From assembly GCF_001942305.1 (NCBI RefSeq), contig NZ_MKKE01000084.1, forward strand, positions 62,001 to 126,000: a stretch of DNA of 64,000 nt, given 5' to 3'. The stretch is from Saccharomonospora sp. CUA-673 (lineage in GTDB: Bacteria; Actinomycetota; Actinomycetes; Mycobacteriales; Pseudonocardiaceae). The position numbers and the translations under genes are program-made. Below are positions 36,765 to 45,071 of the stretch, one piece after another. The notes beneath the pieces were generated by a model, which was given only the letters and a program-made list of their open reading frames with translations, did no database searches and had not been told where the DNA came from. Position 1 is the stretch's first letter; every line of letters begins with the position of its first letter.

Positions 36765-37205
36765 TCAGCGGGTGGGTTTCCAGACGACCAGGGCGTTCTG
36801 CTGGCGGAAGGGGACGAGGTCCTTGCGGTAGGAGGCGTGGACCGCTGCCGCGGCCTGTTCGGCCGCCGCATAGGCCGCCGACAGTTCCTCCGCGAGTTCG
36901 GTGACGCGGGCCTGCAACGCCTCGACCTGGTTCTCGAGGTCGATGATGCGTTTGACGCCCGCGAGGTTGACGCCTTCGGACTGCGACAGGCGTTGCACCT
37001 CGCGCAGTTGGGCGATGTCGCGCATGGAGTAGCGCCTACCGCCGCCGGTCGTACGACCGGGCGAGACGAGGCCCATCCGGTCGTACGAGCGCAACGTCTG
37101 GGCGTGCAGACCCGACAGTTGGGCCGCCACGGAGATGACGAAGACGGGGGTGTCCTCGTCGGCGCCGTGCGGCATCCCGAACCCGGGGGAACCTGATCCG
37201 AACAT
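36765..37205 (-). CDS. hspR: Heat shock repressor HspR
   Basis: A 146-residue MerR-like repressor of the dnaK and clpB heat-shock regulon. The N-terminal HTH reads FVISVAAQLSGLHAQTLRSY, followed by the wing DRMGLVSPGRTTGGGRRYS. A coiled-coil C terminus (VEALQARVTELAEELSAAYA) follows. HspR uses DnaK as co-repressor and binds HAIR sequences, three of which lie in this window. Its ATG overlaps the dnaJ stop by one base (TGATG), showing tight coupling. It is the last gene of dnaK-grpE-dnaJ-hspR. Confidence 0.95.
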   Translation of the reverse strand: MFGSGSPGFGMPHGADEDTPVFVISVAAQLSGLHAQTLRSYDRMGLVSPGRTTGGGRRYSMRDIAQLREVQRLSQSEGVNLAGVKRIIDLENQVEALQARVTELAEELSAAYAAAEQAAAAVHASYRKDLVPFRQQNALVVWKPTR

Positions 37206-38404
37206 CACGCACCTCGCTCGCGCAGCAGCGCGGTGATCTCCGGTCGCGGATCGTGCTCTGCGACCGCGTCGGCGTACTTCTCGAGTGCTGCCTTCGCGTC
37301 GTCCTCGACCTTGGCCGGAACGACCACCTGCAGCGTAACGAGCAGATCGCCCTGGGCACCATCCCGTTTGGCGATTCCCTTGCCGCGCACGCGCAGCGTG
37401 CGCCCGCTCGCCGTGCCGGCCGGTACGCGCACCGACACCTTCGCGTCCAACGTCGGCACGCTCAACGTCGTGCCGAGCGCCAGTTCCGTGAACTCGACGG
37501 GCACCGTGATGGTCAGGTCGTTGCCCGAGCGGCCGAACAGGTCGTCGCCGTTGACGTGCACACGCACGAACAGGTCGCCCGCCGGCGCTCCGCCCTTGCC
37601 CGGCTCGCCCTGTCCGGCGAGGCGGATCTTCTGCCCGTTGTCGACGCCCGGCGGAACCCGCACCGTGAGCGTGCGCGTCCGCGTGGACACGCCCTCGCCC
37701 GCGCATTCGGGGCAGGGGTCGTCGATCTGCTGGCCGCGGCCGCGGCAGTCGGGGCACGGTTCGGAGAACGCGAACGCGCCCTGGTTGCGGGTCACGAGGC
37801 CGGCACCGGAGCACGTCGTGCACATGCGCGGCGCCGTTCCGGGTCGCGCGCCGTTGCCGCCGCACGTGCCGCACGTCGCCGGGCTCGACAGCCGCAGCGG
37901 CAGTGTCGCGCCCTTCACGGCCTCGGCGAAGTCGATCCGCACGTCGGTCTCGACATCGCTGCCGCGCTGCCCGCGGTGGGCACCGCCGGCCGCGCCGGGC
38001 GCGCCGCGGCGGCCGAACAGGTTGCCCAGCATGTCGCCGAGTCCGCCGAAACCGCCGCCGGCCTGGGCGTTGCCGCCCTGGCCGAAGATGTCGCCGAGGT
38101 CGAAGCCGCCCGCCGGACCGCCCGTGCCGCCGGGGAAGCCGCCGAAGCCGCCCCCGGTGCGGCCGGAGCCGAACAGGGCGCGCGCGTCGTCGTACTCCTT
38201 GCGTTTGTCCGAATCGGACAGTACGCCGTAGGCCTCCGAAACGGCCTTGAACTTCTTCTCCGCCTCGGTGTTGCCGGGATTGGCGTCGGGGTGGTTCTCC
38301 CGCGCCAGTTTCCGGTAGGCCTTCTTGATCTCGTCCGTGGAAGCGTCGGAGGAGACGCCCAGCTCACGGTAGAAGTCCTTGTCGAGCCACTCCCGAGCAC
38401 TCAT
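37205..38404 (-). CDS. dnaJ: Chaperone protein DnaJ (DnaJ1 type)
   Basis: A 399-residue Hsp40. The J domain has the HPD motif in ARENHPDANPGN. A Gly/Phe-rich region follows (about 75-135). The four zinc modules are CGTCGGNG, CTTCSGAG, CPDCRGRG and CPECAGEG, and the C-terminal substrate domain is complete (GGAPAGDLFVRVHV). It delivers clients to DnaK and stimulates its ATPase. The linked hspR gene and the long G/F region mark it as the operon-type DnaJ1 of actinobacteria. It is read in frame without error. Confidence 0.96.
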   Translation of the reverse strand: MSAREWLDKDFYRELGVSSDASTDEIKKAYRKLARENHPDANPGNTEAEKKFKAVSEAYGVLSDSDKRKEYDDARALFGSGRTGGGFGGFPGGTGGPAGGFDLGDIFGQGGNAQAGGGFGGLGDMLGNLFGRRGAPGAAGGAHRGQRGSDVETDVRIDFAEAVKGATLPLRLSSPATCGTCGGNGARPGTAPRMCTTCSGAGLVTRNQGAFAFSEPCPDCRGRGQQIDDPCPECAGEGVSTRTRTLTVRVPPGVDNGQKIRLAGQGEPGKGGAPAGDLFVRVHVNGDDLFGRSGNDLTITVPVEFTELALGTTLSVPTLDAKVSVRVPAGTASGRTLRVRGKGIAKRDGAQGDLLVTLQVVVPAKVEDDAKAALEKYADAVAEHDPRPEITALLRERGA

Positions 38405-38431
38405 CGGACGTCTCCTCCTTTCCGCTTCTCG

Positions 38432-39216
38432 TCAGTTCTTCTGCTCATCGGTGTCGATGGGCAGTTCGCCTTCGACCGGCGGGTCGATCGGCTCCTCGGC
38501 CGGCGCGTCCGCCGATCCGTCCACAGTGGATGCGGCGGGTGCCGCGCCCGGCTCGTGGTCGGTGACGGCCACGAGCGCGGCCCGCAGCACGCGATCGCCG
38601 AACCGGTACCCGCGCCGCAGCACGGTGGTGACGGTCGGACCGGACACGTCGGGCGACGTGTCGTGCTGGACCGCCTCGTGCACGCTCGGGTCGAACTCGT
38701 CGCCCTCGGCGCCGAACGGCTCGAGGCCGGACTTCTCCAGCGCCTCGACGAGCTTGTCGGCCACCGACTTGAACGCACCGGTCAGGTCGCCGTGCTGGGC
38801 GGCCCGTTCCAGGTCGTCCAGCAGCGGCAACAGGTCACCCACGAGCGAGGCCTTGCCCGACGCGGCGAGCTGCTCGCGCTCCTTGTCGGCACGCCGCCGG
38901 TAGTTGGCGTACTCGGCCTGGACGCGCTGCAGGTCGGCGGTGCGTTCCTCGAGCTGCTTGGCCAGGTCGGCCTCGACGGGCGAACCCGCCTCGGCCGCCT
39001 CAGCTGCCGTGGCCTCCGGGCCGGAGCGCCCGCGGGCGCCTCCGAACCCTGCACGACATCGGCGTCGATCACCTGGTCGGCGTCCACGACGTCGGCCGGG
39101 CCGGGCTCACCCTGCTCGGCCTGCGACGCGGCGGTGGCCTCCGGGTCGATCTTGCGGCGATCCCGCACCACGACCGGTTCGGACTCCTGCTGGTCGGTCT
39201 CGTCGCGTTCGGTCAC
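38432..39216 (-). CDS. grpE: Nucleotide exchange factor GrpE (frame broken near 39023)
   Basis: A 261-residue exchange factor for DnaK after one base is restored. The unstructured, acidic head is read from GTG 39216. The long helix (ADLQRVQAEYANYRRRADKE), the four-helix part (DLLPLLDDLERAAQHG) and the beta head (VLRRGYRFGDRVLRAALVAV) follow in the second frame. The break is in GCGCTCCGGCCCGG on the coding strand. The GTG start overlaps the dnaK stop (GTGA). The tail of about 40 acidic residues is longer than usual. Confidence 0.93.
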
Positions 39217-41088
39217 TTCTTGTCGTCCTCGTCGACGATCTCGGCGTCCACGACGTCGTCGTCGGCCTTCGCCGAGCCGGCGTCACCACCGGCGGCACCC
39301 GCGTCGCCGCCCGCGGCACCGGCGCCCGCAGCACCCGCACCGTCGCGCCCGCGTTCGCGTACAGCGCCTGGCCGAGCTCCTGGGAGGCCGTGTTCAGCTT
39401 CTCGACGGCTTCCTTGACCTTGGCGATGTCGTCGCCCTTCAGCGACTCCTTCGTCTCGTCGATGGCCGACTTGACGTTGCCCTTGAGCTCGTCCGACAGC
39501 TTGTCCTCGTTGTCGGACACGAACTTCTCGGTCTGGTAGGCCAGGGTCTCCGCCTGGTTGCGGGTCTCGGCCTCCTCGCGACGCTTCTGGTCCTCGTCGG
39601 CGTGCGCCTCGGCGTCCTTGACCATGCGGTCGATGTCCTCCTGCGGCAGCGCGGAGCCGCCGGTGATGGTCATCGACTGTTCCTTGTTGGTGCCGAGGTC
39701 CTTCGCCGTGACGTGCACGATGCCGTTGGCGTCGATGTCGAACGAGACCTCGATCTGCGGCACGCCGCGCGGTGCGGGCGGCAGGCCCGTCAGCTCGAAC
39801 ATGCCGAGCTTCTTGTTGTGCGCGGCGATCTCGCGCTCACCCTGGAACACCTGGATCTGCACGGACGGCTGGTTGTCGTCGGCCGTCGAGAAGATCTCGC
39901 TGCGCTTGGTCGGGATGGTCGTGTTGCGCTCGATGAGCTTGGTGAACACGCCGCCCTTGGTCTCGATGCCCAGCGACAGCGGCGTGACGTCCAGCAGCAG
40001 GACGTCCTTGACCTCGCCCTTGAGCACGCCGGCCTGCAGCGCGGCGCCGACGGCGACGACCTCGTCCGGGTTGACGCCCTTGTTCGGCTCCTTGCCGCCG
40101 GTCAGCTCGGTGACCAGCTCGGTCACGGCCGGCATACGGGTCGAACCGCCGACGAGCACGACGTGGTCGATCTCGCCGACCGAGATGCCCGCGTCGCGCA
40201 CCACGTTGTTGAACGGGTTGCGCGTGCGCTCGAGCAGGTCCGAGGTGATGCGCTGGAACTCGGCACGGGACAGCGTCTCGTCGAGGAACAGCGGGTTCTT
40301 GTCGCCGTCGACCGTGATGTACGGCAGGTTGATGCTGGCGGTCGAGGAGCTCGAGAGCTCGATCTTCGCCTTCTCCGCGGCCTCCTTGATGCGCTGGAGG
40401 GCCATGCGGTCCTTGGTCAGGTCGATGCCGTTGGACGCCTTGAACTTGTCGACCAGCCAGTCGACGATCCGGTCGTCCCAGTCGTCGCCACCGAGGTTGT
40501 TGTCACCGCTGGTGGCGCGGACCTCGACGACACCCTCGCCGATCTCGAGCAGCGAGACGTCGAACGTGCCGCCACCGAGGTCGAAGACCAGGATGGTCTG
40601 TTCCTTCTCGCCCTTGTCGAGGCCGTAGGCCAGGGCGGCCGCGGTGGGCTCGTTGACGATGCGCAGGACGTTCAGGCCCGCGATCTGGCCGGCCTCCTTG
40701 GTGGCCTGCCGCTGGGCGTCCTCGAAGTACGCCGGGACGGTGATGACCGCGTCGGTCACCTCGTCGCCCAGGTAGGACTCGGCGTCGCGCTTGAGCTTCA
40801 TCAGCACGCGCGCGCTGATCTCCTGGGCGGTGTATGCCTTGTCGTCGACCTCGGTGTTCCAGTCGGTGCCCATGTGCCGCTTGACCGACCGGATGGTCCG
40901 GTCGACGTTGGTGACGGCCTGGTTCTTCGCCGGCTGGCCCGTGAGCACCTCGCCGTTCTTGGCGAACGCCACGATGGACGGGGTGGTGCGGGCACCCTCC
41001 GAGTTGGCGATGACCGTCGCTCACCGCCCTCGAGGACCGAAACGACCGAGTTGGTCGTGCCAAGGTCGATGCCGACCGCTCGCGCCAT
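39213..41088 (-). CDS. dnaK: Chaperone protein DnaK (frame broken near 41020 and 39341)
   Basis: Hsp70, 625 residues after two one-base repairs. The ATPase domain starts [20 protein letters not shown] and continues with [16 protein letters not shown] and [13 protein letters not shown]. The substrate domain has [20 protein letters not shown]. The C-terminal lid ends in a Gly/Ala-rich stretch and the expected [16 protein letters not shown]. Both breaks lose one G (GGTGAGCGACGG near 41020, GGCGCGACGG near 39341). DnaK is essential, so these must be consensus errors. The gene heads the operon, with two HAIR sites upstream. Confidence 0.97.
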
Positions 41089-41175
41089 GTGTCTTTCCCT
41101 CCTACTGCTCCTGTGGATGCCCCTGCTGCGTTTCGCGCGGGCCGTTCTGCCGCCTTCACGCGCGTGATCCGAAGA

Positions 41176-41196
41176 CCTGAGCGGGGCTCACTCAAG
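41176..41196 (-). promoter_or_regulatory. HAIR operator, dnaK promoter site 1
   Basis: CCTGAGC-N7-ACTCAAG matches CTTGAGT-N7-ACTCAAG at 12 of 14 defined bases. It lies 88 bases upstream of the dnaK start codon. Confidence 0.85.
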
Positions 41197-41231
41197 TTCT
41201 AGCGCGGTTGGCCGAGTGGCGTCAAACCAGA

Positions 41232-41252
41232 CTTGAGCGATGCCAACTCAAC
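41232..41252 (-). promoter_or_regulatory. HAIR operator, dnaK promoter site 2
   Basis: CTTGAGC-N7-ACTCAAC matches the HAIR consensus at 12 of 14 bases. Its centre is 56 bases from that of site 1, and together they bracket the likely dnaK promoter. Confidence 0.85.
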
Positions 41253-41307
41253 CTTCCTGCCGGGTCAACGGCCGACCAGCGGCGTTTGTTCCCGCAGGCC
41301 GGTCGGC

Positions 41308-42095
41308 TCAGCTGCCGATGAGTGTGACGTCACCGCTGTTCGAGTCGAGAGTCAGGGTGTGCGGGGCGTCGGGGTCGTGGCCGATGCCGAGCTCGCGCGT
41401 CCCGCTGCCGGTGTCGCCCTCGACGCGGTAGTCCCCGTCGGGGACGACGACGCGCACGTCGCCGCTGCGACCGACGCGGTCACGTCCGCGGCCTCGGCGA
41501 GCTCGAGGTCGACGCGGCCCGAACCGGCGTCCGCCTCGACCGCGCCCCGCAGGTCCCGTCCGACGAGCGAGCCCGAGCCGGCGTCGGCGACGACCTCCCC
41601 GCCGATGCCGGTGAACTCGGCGGTGCCGGACCCGACATCGACCTGCACGTCGCCGGTGACGTCGGACAGCCGCAGCGTCCCCGACCCGGCGCGGACGTCG
41701 GCCGACGACGCCCCCTCGATGTCGAGGGTTCCCGAGCCGATCTCGCCGTCGACCGCCAGTGCGCGCGGCACGACGACCTCGTGGTCGACGCGGCACCACA
41801 TGGCGCAGCCGTCGAGGTGCAGCGCGCCGTCGGAGACCGAATGCGCGTCCCCCGGTTCGTTCCAGCGGTACGAGAACCGCTCGACCACGGTGATCTCGTC
41901 GACGTCCTCCACCCGGACGGCCACGTTGCCGCCCCCGACGTCGACCGCGATCCGGTCCACCTCGTCGGCGGCGAACGTGGACGTGCGCTCGGTGGTCGTC
42001 TCGTCGAACCATCCGAACGCGAGCACAACACCCGCGGCCATAACGGCGATCCCGCCGACCGCGAGCGCGGGGCGCTGCACCATCGGACGTCCCAT
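41308..42095 (-). CDS. DUF4097-type beta-helix membrane protein (frame broken near 41470)
   Basis: A 262-residue protein after one base is restored. An N-terminal membrane helix (ALAVGGIAVMAAGVVLAFGWF) precedes a solenoid of short repeats with the period GSGTLDIEG, GSGTLRLSD, GSGTAEFTG, GSGSLVGRD and GSGRVDLEL. This is the look of the adhesin-like DUF4097 beta-helix. The last repeats (GRSGDVRVVVPDGDYRV, SNSGDVTLIGS) lie in the second frame. The family's role is unknown. The ATG at 42095 follows a GGGGAATC region. Confidence 0.8.
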
Positions 42096-42297
42096 GTCGA
42101 TTCCCCTCGGTTCGTGTCAGGAGCAACCGTAGGCGCGTGGCACCGGCGGCGACATTGGGGACATCCCGGGCTTGTCCCGGACCGCCGCCTCAGGGGCTCC
42201 CAGGGGTCTGCGTTCGGGGTACGGGTGTGTCGGCCGCAACACGGTGGTGCCTACGCTCGGGGCGGAGCCGCACATGTCGATCCGCGAGGAGCGTGAG

Positions 42298-42846
42298 ATG
42301 GCCGACGCGCCGTTCAACTTCAACCCCTACGACTTCCTGCCGCAGGTGCCGTCCTTCGACCTGCGCAGCGACGACGTCGCCGACGGGCAGCCGTTGCCGA
42401 CCCCGCAGCTGTCGGGCCTGTTCGGCGCAGGCGGCGAGGACACGTCGCCGCATCTGGCGTGGTCCGGCTTCCCCGACGGCACGAAGAGCTTCGTCGTCAC
42501 GTGCTACGACCCGGACGCGCCGACGGTGAGCGGGTTCTGGCACTGGGCGGTGTTCAACATCCCGGCGTCGGTGACCGAGCTGCCCACGGACGCGGGCAAT
42601 CCGAGCGGGGCGAATCTGCCCGCCGGCGCGAAGATGCTCTCCGGTGACGGCGGGGTGCGTCAGTACCTCGGCGCCGCGCCGCCTCCCGGGCACGGCCCGC
42701 ACCGCTACATGTTCGCCGTGCACGCCCTCGACGTCGAGACTCTCGACATCCCGGACGAGTCCCGGCCCGCGTTCCTGTCGTTCAACATGTTCGGCAGCAC
42801 GCTCGCCCGCGCGATCATCACGCCCACCCACGAGAACAAGGGCTGA
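42298..42846 (+). CDS. YbhB/YbcL family Raf-kinase-inhibitor-like protein (PEBP fold)
   Basis: A 182-residue phosphatidylethanolamine-binding-protein homologue. The ligand-pocket motifs are present: DTSPHLAWSGFPDGTKSFVVTCYDPDAP with the DPDAP signature, FWHWAVFNIP, and GHGPHRYMFAVHALD (the GxHR motif). Bacterial members are cytosolic or exported with unknown ligands; no signal peptide is visible here. I choose the ATG at 42298, placed 7-8 bases after GAGGAG; an ATG at 42274 would add eight residues. A strong hairpin follows at 42892. Confidence 0.9.
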   Translation: MADAPFNFNPYDFLPQVPSFDLRSDDVADGQPLPTPQLSGLFGAGGEDTSPHLAWSGFPDGTKSFVVTCYDPDAPTVSGFWHWAVFNIPASVTELPTDAGNPSGANLPAGAKMLSGDGGVRQYLGAAPPPGHGPHRYMFAVHALDVETLDIPDESRPAFLSFNMFGSTLARAIITPTHENKG

Positions 42847-42891
42847 CGCCCTCGGGGCTCGAGCGCCCCGGACGGAACCCACTGCTCACGG

Positions 42892-42922
42892 ACACGCGTG
42901 CCCTCCCGCAGGGCACGCGTGT
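42892..42922 (+). terminator. Hairpin terminator after the PEBP gene
   Basis: A perfect 13-bp stem (ACACGCGTGCCCT / AGGGCACGCGTGT) with a 5-base loop. Between here and 43222 I see no gene, only AT-richer DNA that should contain the promoter for the small peptide gene at 43223. Confidence 0.8.
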
Positions 42923-43222
42923 TCTGCGTTCGACACCCGATGGCCCGTCCTCACCAACCGTCGGCCGATCGCGTTGAACATGAATGTGATTCACGTCTCG
43001 CGAGGCGACATGCAGGCCCCTCGCCTGCGAAAACTCGGACCGACCTTCGATGTCGGACAAATGGTGCAACCTCACGGTAAACACCGGTTACCGGCGTGAC
43101 ACATGTTCCCGATTTGATGCGCGACATCGAACGCGTGGCGATCGACTCGCGTTTCGATCTCGCCCGGCCGGCGCGAACACACTCCAGTAGCAACAGCCCC
43201 TCAACGCACAAGGAGATCCACA

Positions 43223-43312
43223 ATGCTTACTGATCTGGTTGACACCATCGGTGGCGTGCTTGCCCCGGTTCTCGCCACGGTCGACGGCCTGCTGGCCTTC
43301 CTGCCGCTCTGA
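43223..43312 (+). CDS. 29-residue acidic amphipathic peptide
   Basis: ATG 43223 to TGA 43310-43312 encodes a 29-residue peptide beginning MLTDLVDTIGGVLAPVLATV and ending in FLPL. A near-ideal ribosome site AAGGAGAT lies six bases upstream, and a 14-bp perfect hairpin ends the unit 44 bases after the stop. The peptide has three Asp, no basic residue and no Cys. Its Leu/Val/Ile residues recur every three to four positions, as in an amphipathic helix. I know no named family. In character, but not in sequence, it recalls the tiny acidic PorA/PorH porins of corynebacteria. Expression is strongly suggested by layout alone. Confidence 0.65.
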   Translation: MLTDLVDTIGGVLAPVLATVDGLLAFLPL

Positions 43313-43355
43313 TCAGACGGCAGCCGACCGGCTTGATTGACCGGTCACGCTGATC

Positions 43356-43391
43356 GGGCACCGCGCCGGAACTCCAGCCGGCGCGGTGCCC
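43356..43391 (+). terminator. Strong hairpin terminator after the 29-residue peptide gene
   Basis: A perfect 14-bp stem GGGCACCGCGCCGG / CCGGCGCGGTGCCC with an 8-base loop, placed 44 bases after the peptide stop. Confidence 0.85.
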
Positions 43392-43402
43392 GCATGCACG
43401 CG

Positions 43403-43507
43403 GCCGTGTCAGCACCCCACGTCGCCGTGTCAGCATCCCGCGTCGCCGTGTTGGCACTTGGCGTCGCCGTGTTGACACCCCACGGCGCTGTGTCGCCATC
43501 CCACGTC
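43403..43507. repeat. 21-bp tandem repeat array D (5 units)
   Basis: Five contiguous 21-bp units (105 bp) beginning GCCGTGTCAGC, GCCGTGTCAGC, GCCGTGTTGGC, GCCGTGTTGAC and GCTGTGTCGCC. It lies between the peptide gene's terminator and the VOC gene. Array E lies after the VOC gene in inverted orientation. Confidence 0.9.
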
Positions 43508-43527
43508 GCCACGCCTACGGTTCGCAC

Positions 43528-44058
43528 ATGGCCGGACCGACCCTGCGCGCCACATCCCTGTCGCTCGCCGCACCCGACCCGCGAGCCCTGGCCGAGTTCT
43601 ACGCCGCCCTGCTCGGAGTCCGGATCACGGTGACCGAACCGCCGCGGCCCGGATACCCGCCCGAAGACGGCTGGGCACAGATCCGCCCCGACGGCGCGGG
43701 TCCGACACTGAACTTCGAATACGAACCCACATATGTCCCCGTGACGTGGCCTTCGGAAGCAGGCCGTCAACAGGTTCAGGCGCACCTGGACATCGCGGTC
43801 GACGACCTCCCCGCCGCGGTCGATCATGCGCTTGGCGTTGGTGCCACGCTCGCGGATTTCCAGCCACAGGACGATGTGCGCGTCCTCTTCGACCCCGCGG
43901 GTCATCCGTTCTGCCTGTTCCTGAGCCCGGGACATGCCAACGCCACGTCGCGGAATGCCAACACGGCGACGCAGAACGCTGACACGCCCGCGTGGGGTGC
44001 TGACACGGCGTCGTGGGGTGCTGACACGGCGGCGGGTTACCTCGGGTTGAGGAGGTAG
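43528..44058 (+). CDS. VOC family (glyoxalase/bleomycin-resistance fold) protein
   Basis: A 176-residue VOC-fold protein. Residues 1-135 form two beta-alpha-beta-beta-beta units (RATSLSLAAPDPRALAEFYA and AHLDIAVDDLPAAVDHALG), ending at DPAGHPFCLFL, which is where such proteins normally stop. The last roughly 40 residues (Asn/Ala/Thr/Asp-rich, with NANTAT and GADTA repeats) are translated from array E and are probably not functional. The stop lies inside the tail of the convergent TetR gene, a 22-bp overlap. It may be a lyase or resistance protein; the substrate is unknown. Confidence 0.8.
   Translation: MAGPTLRATSLSLAAPDPRALAEFYAALLGVRITVTEPPRPGYPPEDGWAQIRPDGAGPTLNFEYEPTYVPVTWPSEAGRQQVQAHLDIAVDDLPAAVDHALGVGATLADFQPQDDVRVLFDPAGHPFCLFLSPGHANATSRNANTATQNADTPAWGADTASWGADTAAGYLGLRR
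43930..44034. repeat. 21-bp tandem repeat array E (5 units, inverted relative to D)
   Basis: Five units (105 bp) with cores ATGCCAACACGGCGACG and GGTGCTGACACGG, the complement of array D. The array is translated as the C-terminal tail of the VOC protein and ends two bases before the stop of the TetR gene. Confidence 0.9.
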
Positions 44059-44600
44059 TCGACGACCGGGCGGAGCTCCTCGGCGGTGGGGGGTTCGTCG
44101 TCGATGAGGCCCTGCACGAGCAGTCCGTCGATACCGGCGAGGAAGACGCGGAAGGCGACCTCGTCGTCGTGCCGGACCATCGAGGTCAGCACGTCCAGCC
44201 AGCGCCGCGCCGCGGGCCGCAGCTCCGGTTTCCGCGCGGCCAGCAGATACAGCTCGTACTCGGCCATCGTGCGTCCGCGTTTCGGCCCGAGCGCCTCGGC
44301 GAGCAGGTTCGCGATCTCGTCGGCGCCGCGGCCACGACCGTGCGAGCGGGCACGGTCGATCATCCAGTACACCTCGGTGGCCATGTCGCGCGCGCAGTCG
44401 ATCAACGTGGCGACGAGCAGGTCGTCGAGGGTCGCGAAGTGATACGTCGTCGACGTCGTGGGCACGCCGGCCTCCGCGGCCACGGTGCGGTGCGTGACGC
44501 CGGCGACGCCGTCGCGTTCGATCACGCGCAGCGTCGCCTCGATGATCTCGGTGCGGCGCTTCTCGCCGCGCAGCTTCCTGCCGTCGGCCTGCCGTTTCAT
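44037..44600 (-). CDS. TetR/AcrR family transcriptional regulator
   Basis: A 187-residue repressor. The HTH spans RRTEIIEATLRVIERDGVAG through VTHRTVAAEAGVPTTSTTYHF. The all-helical ligand domain contains a TetR_C-type segment (AEALGPKRGRTMAEYELYLLAARKPEL). Its ATG overlaps the stop of the SMR gene (ATGA), so the two are translated together, and it most likely represses the pair until an efflux substrate binds. It is convergent with, and overlapping, the VOC gene. Confidence 0.9.
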   Translation of the reverse strand: MKRQADGRKLRGEKRRTEIIEATLRVIERDGVAGVTHRTVAAEAGVPTTSTTYHFATLDDLLVATLIDCARDMATEVYWMIDRARSHGRGRGADEIANLLAEALGPKRGRTMAEYELYLLAARKPELRPAARRWLDVLTSMVRHDDEVAFRVFLAGIDGLLVQGLIDDEPPTAEELRPVVDYLLNPR

Positions 44601-44923
44601 GCCGGACGCCCCATCTCGAGCAGCACGACACCACCGATCACCAGCGCCAACCCGAGGACCATCGTCGCGTTCATCGGCTCGCCGAGGAACGCCGCGCCGA
44701 TCAGCGCCACGAGCGCCACGCCGGCCGCCGCCCAGATCGCGTACGCGACGCCGACGGGCAGTCCGTTCGCCAGCGCGCGACCGAGCAGGAAGAACGCCGT
44801 GATGTAGGCGATGACCACGACGATCGAGGGCACGAGCCTGCTGAAGCCCTCGGACAGTTTCAAGGACACGGTGCCGACGACCTCGGCCACGATCGCACCG
44901 GCGATCAACACGTACGCACTCAC
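44597..44923 (-). CDS. Small multidrug resistance (SMR) efflux protein
   Basis: A 108-residue EmrE/QacE-type drug-proton antiporter with four helices. The proton-coupling Glu is in AGAIVAEVVGTVSLKLSEGF. The conserved Ala/Gly helix LPVGVAYAIWAAAGVALVA and the closing GEPMNATMVLGLALVIGGVV are intact. It works as a dimer, exporting quaternary cations. The GTG at 44923 gives the normal start. It is cotranscribed with the tetR gene downstream, from a promoter containing the inverted repeat at 44948-44986. Confidence 0.92.
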   Translation of the reverse strand: MSAYVLIAGAIVAEVVGTVSLKLSEGFSRLVPSIVVVIAYITAFFLLGRALANGLPVGVAYAIWAAAGVALVALIGAAFLGEPMNATMVLGLALVIGGVVLLEMGRPA

Positions 44924-44947
44924 GTCGGCCAAACTACCTGAACGTAC

Positions 44948-44986
44948 GTCCCACTAACTGCGAGGTTTCTGCCACATCAGTGGGAC
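44948..44986. promoter_or_regulatory. Inverted repeat in the SMR promoter region
   Basis: GTCCCACT at 44948-44955 and AGTGGGAC at 44979-44986 form an 8-bp perfect inverted repeat with 23 bases between. It lies in the divergent spacer of the SMR/TetR pair and the FeS reductase gene, a plausible TetR operator. Confidence 0.45.
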
Positions 44987-45071
44987 TTGGGCATCTCCGA
45001 TCCATTACTCCTCAGTAGGAAGAGATACGCTCCCGTCACCCACCACGAAGACCGAACCGAAAGGCCCGATC

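Noticed and set aside
39107..41088. dnaK as a true pseudogene
   Set aside because: Two single-base losses in an essential, otherwise perfectly conserved gene, with the same type of loss in grpE and clpB, are better explained as sequence errors.
37253..41167. A 1304-codon open frame opposite dnaK, grpE and dnaJ
   Set aside because: It mirrors well-conserved genes on the other strand, has low-complexity Arg/Val/Leu composition and no domain. It is a shadow of high-GC coding DNA.
43403..44034. CRISPR array reading of the 21-bp repeats
   Set aside because: The units are contiguous with no unique spacers, vary between copies, and no cas gene is near.
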